A stretch of 64,000 bases of DNA from an uncultured Granulosicoccus sp. (GCA_947499955.1 CANMQI010000010.1:124001-188000); one strand, 5' to 3'. Shown: positions 14,160-23,350, numbered from the stretch's first letter. The notes: generated from the sequence alone by a model not told the origin. A program made the numbers and translations.

Positions 14160-16292
14160 GTGTTACCTGAACCGCTTGCAATGCTCAAGCTTGTCACTGA
14201 TAAGCAATCTGTTGAAGACCCGCTGATGTCATGCATCGGTATGGTGCTGGAATTTCACCAGCGCCGTACCGATCTTGCCAGTCTGTCCTTGCAGTTACCT
14301 AGTGCCGGGAAGCGCTGGAGCATTGCTACCTTGCCGGCAGTTGCCGAGAATCTCGAGCTCGAGCTTCGTATCGACAAGTGTACTGCAGAAGAGCTGCAAG
14401 GCACCCGAGCTCCGGTCATACTGCCCATGCGAGGAAACCGGTTTGTCGTGGTGTTGCCCGATCCGGATGGGGAAACCTGCGTGATCGAGCCAGGCAAAGA
14501 GCCACAGACCTTGAGTGATGAGTTGCTCGAGAACTGGTGCACGGGCAGGGCTATTGTATTGTTGCCAAAGCAGGCGAAGACCGCGGCGGTTACCGAGCAC
14601 ATGCACAAGAACCAGCCTATCGACTGGTTCTGGCAACCGATACTGCGCTTTACGCCCAACTTTGCCGAGGTCGTGCTTTGCACGCTGTTCATCAATCTAC
14701 TGGTGATTGCCTTGCCGCTGTTCACACTCAATGTGTATGACGCGGTTGTGCCCAATCTGGCGATGTCCACACTGACCGTTCTGGCTCTGGGGGTGTGTAC
14801 GGCCATCCTGTTCGATGTCTTGCTCAAGACTGCACGTACCTCCACGCTGGAGCGTATCGCGGCACGGACCGGTGCCCAATTCGACAGTGTGCTGATGCAG
14901 CGCATGTTGAGCGTACATGAAGAACAGGTACGTCTGTCGGTGGGTGAGCGCAGCAATCTGTTTCGGGAATTGCAGGGTTTGCGCGACTTTTACGCTACCC
15001 GCCTGGTACCTGCGCTGGTGGACTTTCCCTTCTTCCTGATGTTCCTGTTGGTGATCTACCTGATTTCGCCGGTACTGACCCTGGTGCCTGCAGGCATCGC
15101 CATCGCTATTCTGGTGCTGAACGTTCTGGTACAGATACCCGTGAAACGCTCCACACGCGGACTCTTCTCATCCATGCAGGAAAAGTCCTCCATGATGGTC
15201 GAAATGCTCACCGGCAGTGCCGCGCTGAAGCAGTTGAACGCGGTCGGCATGAGCCTGAATCGCTGGAACATCACGACAGAGCAGTCAGCCGAAGCTGCCC
15301 GCCGCAGTCAACGCTGGGTTTCTCTGGGACAGCATGGCTCACTGGGTCTGATGCAACTGAATCATGTGTTGATCGTGGTTGTGGGTGTACACCAGATTCA
15401 GGCGGGGGCACTGACAGTCGGTGGTCTGGTTGCCAGTACGATTCTGGCGAGCCGCACCATCGCACCGATAATGAACCTTCACAGTGTCGTGGCTCGCTGG
15501 ACGCAATCACGAGATTGTCTGCGCACCATCGATGAGCTGTTCACCCAATCGGCAGAAGCGGCGACCAGTTGTGTCCTGCCTTCGATACCTCTCAAGGGGG
15601 CCATTGCAGTCAGCGGGTTCAGTTATACCTATCCGGATCAGACTCGGCCGGCGGTCAGAGGCATCAACATGAGCATCAAGGCGGGAGAACATCTATGTCT
15701 CATCGGTCCTTCCGGCGCGGGCAAGAGTACGGTTGCACGAGCCATGGCAGGTGCCTTGCTTGCCCAGCAGGGACAGATCAGTATCGATGGATATGACTAT
15801 CAGAGCTTGGCGCCTGCTCGTCTGCGCAGCTGTATTGCGTTGATACCACAACACCCTTTCTTCATTGCGGGCACCGTACGCGACAACCTGTTGCTGGGGT
15901 TGCCACAGTGCGACACCGAACAAATATCCCGTGCGACAGCGCTGGCTGGTATGGATCTTGTGTTTCCCGAAGGAGGACAAGGTCTGGATTGGGTGGTGGG
16001 TGAAAACGGGGAGCAATTATCTGGTGGTCAGAAGCAGGCAATCTCGATTGCGCGTGCCCTGTTACGTGAGCCCTGTGTGCTGGTCTTCGATGAACCGACC
16101 AGTGGACTGGATTCCGCGCTGCAACGCCATTTCATGCAAAGCATGAAGACCTTCAGTCGAAGTAGAACACTGATCATGGTAACGCACAGCATGTCGTTAC
16201 TGGAACTGGTAGATCGTGTGGTCGTGATGGACAGGGGGGTCATCGTCGCCGATGGCGAACGCGATACCGTCATGCAGAAATTTGCGGCCTGA
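14160..16292 (+). CDS. Type I secretion ABC transporter (SiiF/HlyB/LapB-like)
   Basis: A 710-residue inner-membrane exporter ATPase that should drive secretion of the giant RTX protein. Residues 1-140 form a C39-peptidase-like domain in which the position of the catalytic cysteine appears to be proline (DPLMSCIGMV), so it is a non-cleaving substrate-docking domain as in HlyB. A six-helix membrane domain spans about 165-440. The ATPase domain has Walker A GPSGAGKST near 515, signature LSGGQKQAISIARAL near 620, Walker B VLVFDEPTSGLD near 642 and an H-loop VTHS near 674. The GTG start at 14160 is taken; ATG at 14181 is an alternative, and neither has a strong ribosome binding site. It follows the RTX gene by 48 bases. 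Confidence 0.93.
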   Translation: MLPEPLAMLKLVTDKQSVEDPLMSCIGMVLEFHQRRTDLASLSLQLPSAGKRWSIATLPAVAENLELELRIDKCTAEELQGTRAPVILPMRGNRFVVVLPDPDGETCVIEPGKEPQTLSDELLENWCTGRAIVLLPKQAKTAAVTEHMHKNQPIDWFWQPILRFTPNFAEVVLCTLFINLLVIALPLFTLNVYDAVVPNLAMSTLTVLALGVCTAILFDVLLKTARTSTLERIAARTGAQFDSVLMQRMLSVHEEQVRLSVGERSNLFRELQGLRDFYATRLVPALVDFPFFLMFLLVIYLISPVLTLVPAGIAIAILVLNVLVQIPVKRSTRGLFSSMQEKSSMMVEMLTGSAALKQLNAVGMSLNRWNITTEQSAEAARRSQRWVSLGQHGSLGLMQLNHVLIVVVGVHQIQAGALTVGGLVASTILASRTIAPIMNLHSVVARWTQSRDCLRTIDELFTQSAEAATSCVLPSIPLKGAIAVSGFSYTYPDQTRPAVRGINMSIKAGEHLCLIGPSGAGKSTVARAMAGALLAQQGQISIDGYDYQSLAPARLRSCIALIPQHPFFIAGTVRDNLLLGLPQCDTEQISRATALAGMDLVFPEGGQGLDWVVGENGEQLSGGQKQAISIARALLREPCVLVFDEPTSGLDSALQRHFMQSMKTFSRSRTLIMVTHSMSLLELVDRVVVMDRGVIVADGERDTVMQKFAA

Positions 16293-16294
16293 TC

Positions 16295-17608
16295 ATGTCT
16301 GGATTCAAGAAACTCTACAACACAAGACTTGATGAATCGGCAACGGGCACGCCAGTGAACAGCTTGCGTCGACATATCACCATCATGCTGATCGTCCTGA
16401 TGTTGCTGTCATTCCTTGCCTGGGCCGGGTTGTCTCAGATTGACCAGCATGTCCGGGCGACCGGCCGAGTCGTGCCGGCCGGCAATGCAAGAACGGTGCA
16501 GCATCTGGAAGGCGGTATCGTCATGGAGATTCTGGTGGCCGAGGGAGACGAGGTCAGTGCCGGAGACCCCTTGTTCCAGATAGCCAATACACGTGTTCGA
16601 ACTACCCTGCATGAAGGGACACTGCAACAACTGTCTCAGATGGTCCGCCGCGAGCGCTTGCTGGCCGAGGTCAATGCTCAGAGTGAAGTGGTCTTTCCGG
16701 ATGAATTGAAAGATGCCCAGCCGGATTTTGTCGAAGCGGAGCAGGAGTTGTTCTCGCTGAGACGACAGGAACATCTGCAGAAGCTGAAAGGATTGCAGAA
16801 ACGCCGGGACCAGAAGCGCCTGGAAATCGATGCGCTGAATTCCCGCGTAAGTAACATGGCCGCTGAAGTGGCTGTACTGGCACGTCAGGCGCAGATCAAG
16901 AGTGGTCTGTTCGACTCGGGCATCGTCTCTGAAGCCAGCTATCTGCAGGTGAAGGGTGAGCTGGTGAGGTTACGTGCCGAGCGCAAGAACGCTCAGATGC
17001 AGATTCCCATCGTGGCGGCCGAGATGGAGGAGGCGGGTAGTGAAATAGCCGCGGCGGCCCAGCAATATGCCTCGAGCGCCAAAAGCGAATTGAATGACGT
17101 CGAGGTCAGTATCAGCAGCCTCACGGAAAGACTGGCAGCCCTGGCCGATGAGGTCGATCGTTCAGAGATCGTGTCACCGATTGACGGGCGAGTGAACCAG
17201 TTGTTCGTCAATACCGTGGGTGGTGTATCCCAGCCGGGAGCACCGCTGGTTGAAATCACACCCGCCAGAGAAACACTGGTGGTGGAAGGCAATATGTCAA
17301 CGGCCGACCGAGGCAAGGTGTGGCCTGAACTTCGCACGATGACGCATATCAGCGCCTACGACCATGCCTTGTACGGCGGGCTTGAAGGCCGCTTGTCTTA
17401 CATCAGCCCGGATACCTTTACCCACAGTGATTCACGCGAGTACTACAAGATTCGTGTGGCACTGGATTCCGATCGCTTTGACAGTGAGCACGTTGTCAGA
17501 GCGGGAATGACAGCCGAGATCAACATACTGACTGGTCGCATATCCATTCTGGGTGCGCTGTTGAAGCCACTGACGCGCTTGCGCGGCTCTGCACTGAGGG
17601 AGGGATGA
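16295..17608 (+). CDS. HlyD-family periplasmic adaptor (membrane fusion protein)
   Basis: A 437-residue type I secretion adaptor linking the ABC exporter to the outer-membrane channel. It has a short cytoplasmic N-terminus, one membrane helix at about 28-46, a lipoyl-like half (GRVVPAGNARTVQHLEGGIV), a long alpha-helical hairpin with heptads at about 110-270, and the C-terminal beta-barrel region with the family pattern 'SPIDGRVNQLFVNTVGGV'. Its start lies two bases after the exporter stop and its end overlaps the next gene by four bases (ATGA), which implies co-translation. Family assignment is secure; substrate is inferred from the operon. Confidence 0.95.
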   Translation: MSGFKKLYNTRLDESATGTPVNSLRRHITIMLIVLMLLSFLAWAGLSQIDQHVRATGRVVPAGNARTVQHLEGGIVMEILVAEGDEVSAGDPLFQIANTRVRTTLHEGTLQQLSQMVRRERLLAEVNAQSEVVFPDELKDAQPDFVEAEQELFSLRRQEHLQKLKGLQKRRDQKRLEIDALNSRVSNMAAEVAVLARQAQIKSGLFDSGIVSEASYLQVKGELVRLRAERKNAQMQIPIVAAEMEEAGSEIAAAAQQYASSAKSELNDVEVSISSLTERLAALADEVDRSEIVSPIDGRVNQLFVNTVGGVSQPGAPLVEITPARETLVVEGNMSTADRGKVWPELRTMTHISAYDHALYGGLEGRLSYISPDTFTHSDSREYYKIRVALDSDRFDSEHVVRAGMTAEINILTGRISILGALLKPLTRLRGSALREG

Positions 17609-19305
17609 TTCACATGAAAGATCCCTCGGCGAAAGAGGCAGGCAAGGATACGACCAAGGCCGGTGGCAGAGTGGGCTTGTTCGCCCGTCTGATTGCCTGG
17701 ATGCATCTGAAGGATGAGCATCCATTACTGCCCTTGTCGCTGGCTCGCTATGTTCCCATTTCGGTTCTGCTGAATTTCATTGGGGTAGCGCTGCTGGTGA
17801 TATTGGGGTTCGACACCCTGCTGGCAGCTTTTCTGACGAATGTTCCACTGAACGGTCTGATCATATCGATCATGCTGATCGGTGTCGGCATGTCGATAGC
17901 GGCAAACCTCAGACTGTGGATGACGGGTCTTTACCTGAACCGTCTTGGCAACGTGGCCATGCAGTTCAGAATACGTGACGAAGAGATTGCCAGCCTGCAG
18001 CGCCAGCTGACGCGCAAGGCGTCGATACTCGATTGCAAGAACATGCAGAACCTGCTGGATAATCTGCGCAACATGGGCGCGCTCAATGTCAATGACAATG
18101 ATGCGCGCATGATCAAGTCCAAGCTGGGGGCAAGGATCAATCGCGGACGAGGCAAGGTGTCCTTTCTCGGTGGTCTGCTGGTCATGCTGGGGCTACTGGG
18201 TACTTTTCTCGGGCTGCTCGGCACCATTGATGCGGTAGGCGAGGCCATGGCCGGCATGGCGACCATTGGATCCGACACCAGTGAAGATGGTGGCATGTCC
18301 GGATTCATCGCCAGTCTGTCAGCTCCCCTGCAGGGGATGGGGCTTGCATTCAGCTCCTCTCTGTTCGGTTTGTCAGGCTCGCTGTTGGTGGGCACATTCC
18401 AGTTCTTCTCCAATGGCGCACAGGACAATTTCATCGAAGGGGTCAGTCGCTGGCTGGATGAGCAGATTCCGGGTATGGCTCAGGCCAATAAATCGGCGGG
18501 TCGTCGTGCCGATGGGCCGCCTGTCGCTGATGCCGAGCTCAAGGCATGGATTGTCGGCTTCATTCAGTCTTCCCAGAACACACAGCGAGAACTGGCGGAC
18601 GTGGTGGATGCCATTCTGATTTCCGCCGATGCCTCCCACCGTGCCATCGAGAACAACGAGAATATGCTGCAGCAGCACACTGCGCTCTCAGAGAGCCTTG
18701 CCAGCCTCAATAAAGGTGTACAGAGCATGGTGGAGCAACAGGCCAGAGTCGAATCCGTACTGAGCGCTGACTTTGCAAAGTCCCTGCTCGATGGTCAGTC
18801 GATTATCGGAAACCGCCTGGGAACGCTGGACGAACAGTTCAGCGTCATCGTCAAATCCCAGCGACAGGTGGCATCCAGTATGGACGGCTTGTCCACTACG
18901 CTCAGGGACGAAATACCGCGCCATGTTCTACAGACCTCCGATCGAGTCGGCAAGGCACTGGAACGTGTCAACGACAAGATGGCGCGGCTTTCGACACAGG
19001 ATCAGGCTCAGGTCAGCGAACTGGCCTCGCAGATAAGGCGACTGGAGAAGATGGTCATCATCTCCGAGCGGCGATCGGTGCAGCGGGATGAGAAGGTACA
19101 GACGAACCTGCAGAACCAGTTCCGTCGCGAATCGGACAGACTGAAGAAGACCATTGGCGACAATATTGCCTCTTCGGTGCACAAGGACGTCATTCCGTTC
19201 ATTGCCAGAGAGCAGCGCGAGCTGCAAAAACTGGCCAAACTCATTGACAAGCAGTACGGACGACGCAAGGACGATCGGGAAGATCCTGACGCCGGAGTGG
19301 CATGA
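17605..19305 (+). CDS. MotA/TolQ/ExbB-like membrane protein with long coiled-coil tail (SiiB-like)
   Basis: A 566-residue protein with membrane segments at about 49-69, 83-104, 185-208 and 244-269. The third carries the small-residue pattern GGLLVMLGLLGTFLGLLGTI typical of the proton-channel subunits MotA, TolQ and ExbB. Residues 300-560 are largely alpha-helical and charged, with coiled-coil character. Together with the next gene it resembles SiiB/SiiA, the proton-conducting pair of the Salmonella SPI-4 type I secretion system. It starts inside the stop of the adaptor gene (ATGA) after a GGGAGGG ribosome binding site. Likely role: using the proton gradient to control export or release of the giant RTX protein; this is inferred from family and position. 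Confidence 0.85.
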   Translation: MIHMKDPSAKEAGKDTTKAGGRVGLFARLIAWMHLKDEHPLLPLSLARYVPISVLLNFIGVALLVILGFDTLLAAFLTNVPLNGLIISIMLIGVGMSIAANLRLWMTGLYLNRLGNVAMQFRIRDEEIASLQRQLTRKASILDCKNMQNLLDNLRNMGALNVNDNDARMIKSKLGARINRGRGKVSFLGGLLVMLGLLGTFLGLLGTIDAVGEAMAGMATIGSDTSEDGGMSGFIASLSAPLQGMGLAFSSSLFGLSGSLLVGTFQFFSNGAQDNFIEGVSRWLDEQIPGMAQANKSAGRRADGPPVADAELKAWIVGFIQSSQNTQRELADVVDAILISADASHRAIENNENMLQQHTALSESLASLNKGVQSMVEQQARVESVLSADFAKSLLDGQSIIGNRLGTLDEQFSVIVKSQRQVASSMDGLSTTLRDEIPRHVLQTSDRVGKALERVNDKMARLSTQDQAQVSELASQIRRLEKMVIISERRSVQRDEKVQTNLQNQFRRESDRLKKTIGDNIASSVHKDVIPFIAREQRELQKLAKLIDKQYGRRKDDREDPDAGVA

Positions 19306-19357
19306 AGACTTGCTATCGCAGCGAGAAGCGTTCGTGGCTGTTCGCAAGGCTTGAGCC

Positions 19358-20062
19358 ATGAACAATGATGGCGGTTCTGATCTGGCGGCGAACTCCTGGC
19401 CAGGCTTTGTCGATATTCTGTCGGCCGTTGTCATCATGTTCGTCTTCTTCGTACTGATCACCGCTGCTGTTCTGTACTTCTACACGATTACCTACAAGGC
19501 GAAAATCGAAGGCCAGCCTGAACCGGTTACCCAGGTTCAGGACAGTTCCAGTAGCGCCGCCAGAATGGATGAACTGGAACGCGAGAACGAAGAATTGCGC
19601 AAACAGATGGAATCTGTTGAAACGCGTTCGGGACAGGGTGGTGGTGCATCGGAGACGGAGGTTGTCGAAGATGTGCAGACCGTGGCACAGGCTTTCGCTG
19701 CCCAGTCTACCGAGCAGCAGGTGATGACATCGAATGAAGACCTGTCGCTGGTGCTGTTCCACGATCCAGGCGCCATTACCGTCGATTCGAACGGTGAGGC
19801 GAGAATCAACGAGTTCATCGCCGAGATGGTAGAGAAATACGGCGCAGAGAACCTGGAAATAGAAATGAATTCCCCCAAGGCTGCCAATGCCGCCACACAG
19901 AGCCGCGCCAAGCGACTGGCCGTTGCCAGAATGCTGAATGTGCGCAATACATTACTCGATACGACGGCCGATCGGGCGAACATACAATTGAAGGTTGTGG
20001 AGAATGAAGCGATTGAAGACTCCGACAACTGGACGCGTTTGAAGATCAGAATCCGCCAATGA
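19358..20062 (+). CDS. MotB/OmpA-like protein with N-terminal membrane anchor (SiiA-like)
   Basis: 234 residues. A single membrane helix at about 17-42 begins with WPGFVDILSAVVIMFVFF; Asp19 is placed like the proton-accepting aspartate of MotB and SiiA. A coiled-coil stretch follows (about 65-90). The C-terminal part, about 125-234, has the OmpA/MotB pattern ending in SRAKRLAVARML...RANIQLKVVENE, which may contact peptidoglycan. It is the expected partner of the upstream MotA-like protein. The gap of 52 bases before it is the largest between genes downstream of the exporter, and the ribosome binding site is weak. Its stop overlaps the next start (ATGA). Confidence 0.82.
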   Translation: MNNDGGSDLAANSWPGFVDILSAVVIMFVFFVLITAAVLYFYTITYKAKIEGQPEPVTQVQDSSSSAARMDELERENEELRKQMESVETRSGQGGGASETEVVEDVQTVAQAFAAQSTEQQVMTSNEDLSLVLFHDPGAITVDSNGEARINEFIAEMVEKYGAENLEIEMNSPKAANAATQSRAKRLAVARMLNVRNTLLDTTADRANIQLKVVENEAIEDSDNWTRLKIRIRQ

Positions 20063-21468
20063 TTTCAATTACGACTGAACGAACATCTCCAGGGTTGCAC
20101 TGTCGTGTCATCCTTGCTCTCCTGCTTTCACAGGGCTTGTACTGTGCGACAGCCACGGCACAGTCAGACACTGGTGCCGAGATGCCAGCGCGCGTCGGCG
20201 TCGCTGCGGCATACACTGATGTCCTGTCATTTGAAGCCGTGCTTCACAAGGCGATGGCGAACAATCCTGCTATCGACGTGGCGGATGCCAGGATCGATCA
20301 GGCGATCGAACTGTCGAGACAGAACGGCAGTTATCGCTTTCCGACGATAGCGCTCAGCAGTACCCTGGGGCCTGAGCACAATGATCCTGCGCCCAATACG
20401 GAATCCGGGCATGCAGTAACCACAGGGCGTAACCTGAAACTCAGCGTCACGCAGTTGCTGTATGACGGCGGTAGCTCGAAGGCAGAGTATGAGCGTAGCC
20501 AGCGCCTGGAGGGTGCCGCGAATGCAGAGGCACGTATCGAAGTCGAGGATCTGTTTCTCGATGTAGTGAACTACTATATCGACTACTGGCGTTACCAGTA
20601 CGAGCTGACTCAGGCCGACCAGTTCGTATCGACGATGGATAAACTGGTTGCCGACCTCGGGGCCATGTACCGCGGTGGCGCAGCCAGCAAGCTGGAGGTG
20701 GATTTTGCCAGAGCAAGGCTCGCTTCTGCCCAGGGTGTGCAGAGCTCCGCCACAGCGTCGCTGAACAACTCGCTGAGCGAGCTGGAATACCTGGTACCCG
20801 GTCTGCAGAAGTTCAAGGCCATGTCGCCTGAGGATTTTGCAGCCATCCGGCTCAAGCCGCTGGCTGACTATATCGAGCAGGGAGCAGTGTCCAACAGCGG
20901 TTTCGTGACCAACCGATTCAGTCGCGAGGCCACTCAGCTGCGCGTCGATGCACAAAAGGGTCGTTATCTGCCGTCTGTGGATTTCGAGCTGAGCGGTTCG
21001 ATAATCGATGATGAGGGGGGCCCTTCGGTACAACGGGACAAGGTGGCCGCCAAACTGCTGATCAACTACACCTTGTACAGTGGTGGTGAGCGCAAGGGTG
21101 GGGTGCGACGCGCGGAGGCACAGCTACGTGAGCTGGAAGCCGAGCGCGTGCAGTTGGAGCGGGATGTGTTCCGGGCCATCGATCAATCCTACAACAGCAT
21201 CACCTCGGCACGCCTGACGCTGGATGCGGTGATCTCGGAAATCTCTGCCAATGAGGATCTGCAGAAATTGAATCGCAGAAATCTGGAACTTGGCACGATC
21301 AACATCATCGAGCTCATCGATGTCGAAGAACGTCTGTTCAATGCCCGTAGTCGCAAGGGTGAGGTCGTGGCCACGATGTATCAGGAGTACCTCGATCTCA
21401 TGGTATCAGCCGGCCTCTCTACCGAATTGCTGGAGCAGTATTCCCTGCAATTGCCCGAGGAGGGTTGA
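20059..21468 (+). CDS. TolC-family outer membrane efflux/secretion channel (SiiC-like)
   Basis: A 469-residue outer-membrane protein with an N-terminal signal region (helix about 16-35, likely cut after TATAQ). The two outer-membrane efflux repeats are visible: LSVTQLLYDGGSSKAEYERS in the first half and LINYTLYSGGERKGGVRRAE in the second, each followed by long helical stretches. It completes the tripartite type I secretion path. Translation should be coupled to the preceding gene through a four-base overlap. No clear terminator follows; the 277 bases to the next gene hold nothing that I can assign except that gene's ribosome binding site. Confidence 0.93.
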   Translation: MISITTERTSPGLHCRVILALLLSQGLYCATATAQSDTGAEMPARVGVAAAYTDVLSFEAVLHKAMANNPAIDVADARIDQAIELSRQNGSYRFPTIALSSTLGPEHNDPAPNTESGHAVTTGRNLKLSVTQLLYDGGSSKAEYERSQRLEGAANAEARIEVEDLFLDVVNYYIDYWRYQYELTQADQFVSTMDKLVADLGAMYRGGAASKLEVDFARARLASAQGVQSSATASLNNSLSELEYLVPGLQKFKAMSPEDFAAIRLKPLADYIEQGAVSNSGFVTNRFSREATQLRVDAQKGRYLPSVDFELSGSIIDDEGGPSVQRDKVAAKLLINYTLYSGGERKGGVRRAEAQLRELEAERVQLERDVFRAIDQSYNSITSARLTLDAVISEISANEDLQKLNRRNLELGTINIIELIDVEERLFNARSRKGEVVATMYQEYLDLMVSAGLSTELLEQYSLQLPEEG

Positions 21469-21745
21469 CAGATCCGGTCAACAAATTACTTGAAGTGAGG
21501 CAAAGTTCGCTCAGTCTTTTCTGTTACATGCCGCCAACTGGTTTGTACGCTTGCGTTCTCAGTCATGTCACCGTCTATCCGCGCATTGAACCACCCGTTC
21601 ATCGATACTCTGGTGTTGATCGGACTAACTCCCTGAATTGCGATCGAGTTTGCATTCGGGAGGACGTCACTGAGAGCTGTATACGGTGAAAAACCACGCA
21701 TTGCCATTATTTGCGTTCAGGTGAAAGTAGAAAGGAATAGTCGAC

Positions 21746-22597
21746 ATGAGTCATCAACACGAACTGATAGAACTGATCAACAGCAAGATAAGCAGTGGTG
21801 ATGTTGATTTGCCTGTCTTCGATGACATCGCGCTTCAGATCAATCGTGAAGTGCACGAGAACAAGCTGGACGCCGAGCAGATCTGCAAGATCATCGAAGA
21901 GGATCAGGTGCTGGTTGCCGATCTGCTACGCATGGCCAATTCTTCCTTTTTCTCCGGGCTGTCTCCTGTCAGCAATCTGCGTGAAGCGGCCGTACGTCTG
22001 GGTGTCCGTCAGATTGCATCGATCGTCTTCTCGGTCAGCCAGAAGCGCTTGTACAGTGCATCCAAGGGGATGTTCAAGGCACGACTGACGCAGCTTTGGC
22101 AGCACACATCAGCCGTGTCCATCGGTGCTCGTTGGCTGGCAGCCAATGCGGGTTATCGAAATCTGGCCGACGAAACCTTTGTCGCAGGGCTGCTGCACGA
22201 CATTGGCAAGCTGTCCTTGCTGTGCATCCTGGAGGAGCTCATCAACCGCGACGGTCTGGAACTGTCAGATGAGATGATCAACAGCACATTGCTGGAAATG
22301 CACAGTGAACATGGGGCACAGTTGCTGACACTGTGGAATCTGCCGGAGTCCTACAAAACCATCGTACTGCATGTGTGTGATGACGTTCCCGACCCGCACA
22401 ATGTCGTTCTGAGCATGATCAGGTTGGTCGACAAGGCCTGTATTCTGGAAGGTGTCAACGATATGCCCAGTGACGAGGTCGTGGATCTGGAAAGCATGCC
22501 CGAGGTGGCCGCCTTGTCATTATCCAGCAGCGACCTGGAAGAGCTCAGGCTGGTGCTGCAGGAAGTCAGTGGCGAGAGGCAGTCGGCTGCGGCCTGA
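21746..22597 (+). CDS. HDOD domain signalling protein
   Basis: A 283-residue cytoplasmic protein that is essentially one HDOD domain. Typical features are LPVFDDIALQINREV near the start, DQVLVADLLRMANSSFFSG, and ETFVAGLLHDIGKLSLL at about 148-164. HDOD proteins usually act in regulation (motility, biofilm, stress) and often lack phosphohydrolase activity, although the HD pair is present here. The start is supported by the AAGGA ribosome binding site at 21732. It lies between the secretion operon and a diguanylate cyclase gene, so a link to surface-attachment control is possible but unproven. Confidence 0.9.
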   Translation: MSHQHELIELINSKISSGDVDLPVFDDIALQINREVHENKLDAEQICKIIEEDQVLVADLLRMANSSFFSGLSPVSNLREAAVRLGVRQIASIVFSVSQKRLYSASKGMFKARLTQLWQHTSAVSIGARWLAANAGYRNLADETFVAGLLHDIGKLSLLCILEELINRDGLELSDEMINSTLLEMHSEHGAQLLTLWNLPESYKTIVLHVCDDVPDPHNVVLSMIRLVDKACILEGVNDMPSDEVVDLESMPEVAALSLSSSDLEELRLVLQEVSGERQSAAA

Positions 22598-22635
22598 TTA
22601 CCGTTGTCGTGTTTCGGGTCCACCTCGGCAGCAAG

Positions 22636-22870
22636 GACTGTTGACATCCTCCTCTGCCTGAAGGGCAGGGTTTTTCTGCGCAGATGGATAAATTCGGGTA
22701 CCGAGTACCGACTGATGTCACACTTCTCCGCCGACCTTTGCTCACCTCGGGCATGATAGCTGCCGCTGGACGTCGATAGCGCGCTACGGGCATGTTTGAC
22801 CGCGGCCTTGACATCCTTATCCATCCATTGGAGAGTTGCGTTTGGCGTCGGGCTGTTGACAGCAGACAAG
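22636..22870. mobile_element. Possible decayed IS200/IS605-type element end
   Basis: The 313 bases between the HDOD gene and the next small gene contain GACATCCTCCTCTGCC with a CTGCC-TGAAG-GGCAG hairpin (22654-22668) followed by five Ts, resembling the end hairpins of IS200/IS605 elements. On the minus strand, 22640-22850 reads as a possible transposase C-terminal fragment (..HARGEQRSAEKC...VPEFIHLRR..). No intact transposase is present. The hairpin plus T-run could instead be the HDOD gene terminator. Nothing else is seen in this stretch. Confidence 0.3.
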
Positions 22871-22910
22871 CCCGATATCAACCGTTCAAATTCAATGAGG
22901 ATAGGCAAGC

Positions 22911-23114
22911 GTGGATAATCTGAAGATACTTCTTGCAGAAGCTGGTGAGAACGTCATGGTGGCCGGTAGCTGGCTGTTCCTGATCATCGCCTTTTTCGGT
23001 GCCATGGCTGAACCGAAGGCGGCCCTGTTGCCACTGGCATTGGGAGTGGGCTGTTTCCTGCTGGCTCGCAAGAATGACAACAACGACAAGAGCAATAACA
23101 ATCTGCAGGCGTAG
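22911..23114 (+). CDS. Small two-helix membrane protein, unknown function
   Basis: 67 residues from a GTG start preceded by a GAGG sequence at 22897. Two hydrophobic stretches lie at about 15-33 and 37-52 with a short AEPKAA turn between them, and the C-terminus is polar and asparagine/lysine-rich (ARKNDNNDKSNNN). No family is recognised. A 9-bp inverted repeat 26 bases past its stop suggests its own terminator, which supports a real transcription unit. Confidence 0.5.
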   Translation: MDNLKILLAEAGENVMVAGSWLFLIIAFFGAMAEPKAALLPLALGVGCFLLARKNDNNDKSNNNLQA

Positions 23115-23139
23115 ATTCGCACAGCCTCGTGCAGTCCGC

Positions 23140-23170
23140 TGGCAAACGTGACAGGGCCTGGCGTTTGCCA
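23140..23170 (+). terminator. Inverted repeat, possible terminator of the small membrane protein gene
   Basis: TGGCAAACG (23140-23148) pairs perfectly with CGTTTGCCA (23162-23170) around a 13-base loop. No T-run follows, so it may be Rho-assisted or simply structural. Confidence 0.4.
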
Positions 23171-23181
23171 GGATCCCTCGG

Positions 23182-23216
23182 CCGGCTACCACTGTGGGCC
23201 TGTGTGGTAGAGCCGG
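23182..23216. repeat. Second inverted repeat in the same intergenic region
   Basis: CCGGCTACCAC (23182-23192) and GTGGTAGAGCCGG (23204-23216) form an imperfect hairpin with a two-base bulge. Its function is unknown; together with the tandem repeat below it fills the non-coding stretch 23115-23492, which has no convincing gene. Confidence 0.4.
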
Positions 23217-23266
23217 GAGTTTCAGTGCCGTCTGGGTAAGGCTTTATCCGTGGGCACTACTGTAGT

Positions 23267-23350
23267 CATGGGCGCTGCTGCCAGTCATGGGCGCTGCTGC
23301 CAGTCATGGGCGCTGCTGCCAGTCATGGGCGCTGCTGCCAGTCATGGGCA
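23267..23350. repeat. 19-bp tandem repeat, four exact copies plus a partial one
   Basis: The unit CATGGGCGCTGCTGCCAGT occurs four times without a mismatch (23267-23342), is followed by a partial copy to 23350, and is preceded by a diverged copy at about 23249-23266. It lies upstream of the diguanylate cyclase gene. There are no spacers, so it is not a CRISPR array; it is a candidate variable-number repeat. Confidence 0.85.

Noticed and set aside
21465..21689. TTG-started frame overlapping the tolC-like stop
   Set aside because: The TTGA overlap looks tempting, but the sequence has no protein-like pattern and no ribosome binding site.
23267..23350. CRISPR-like reading of the 19-bp repeat
   Set aside because: Copies are directly adjacent without spacers and no cas genes are near.
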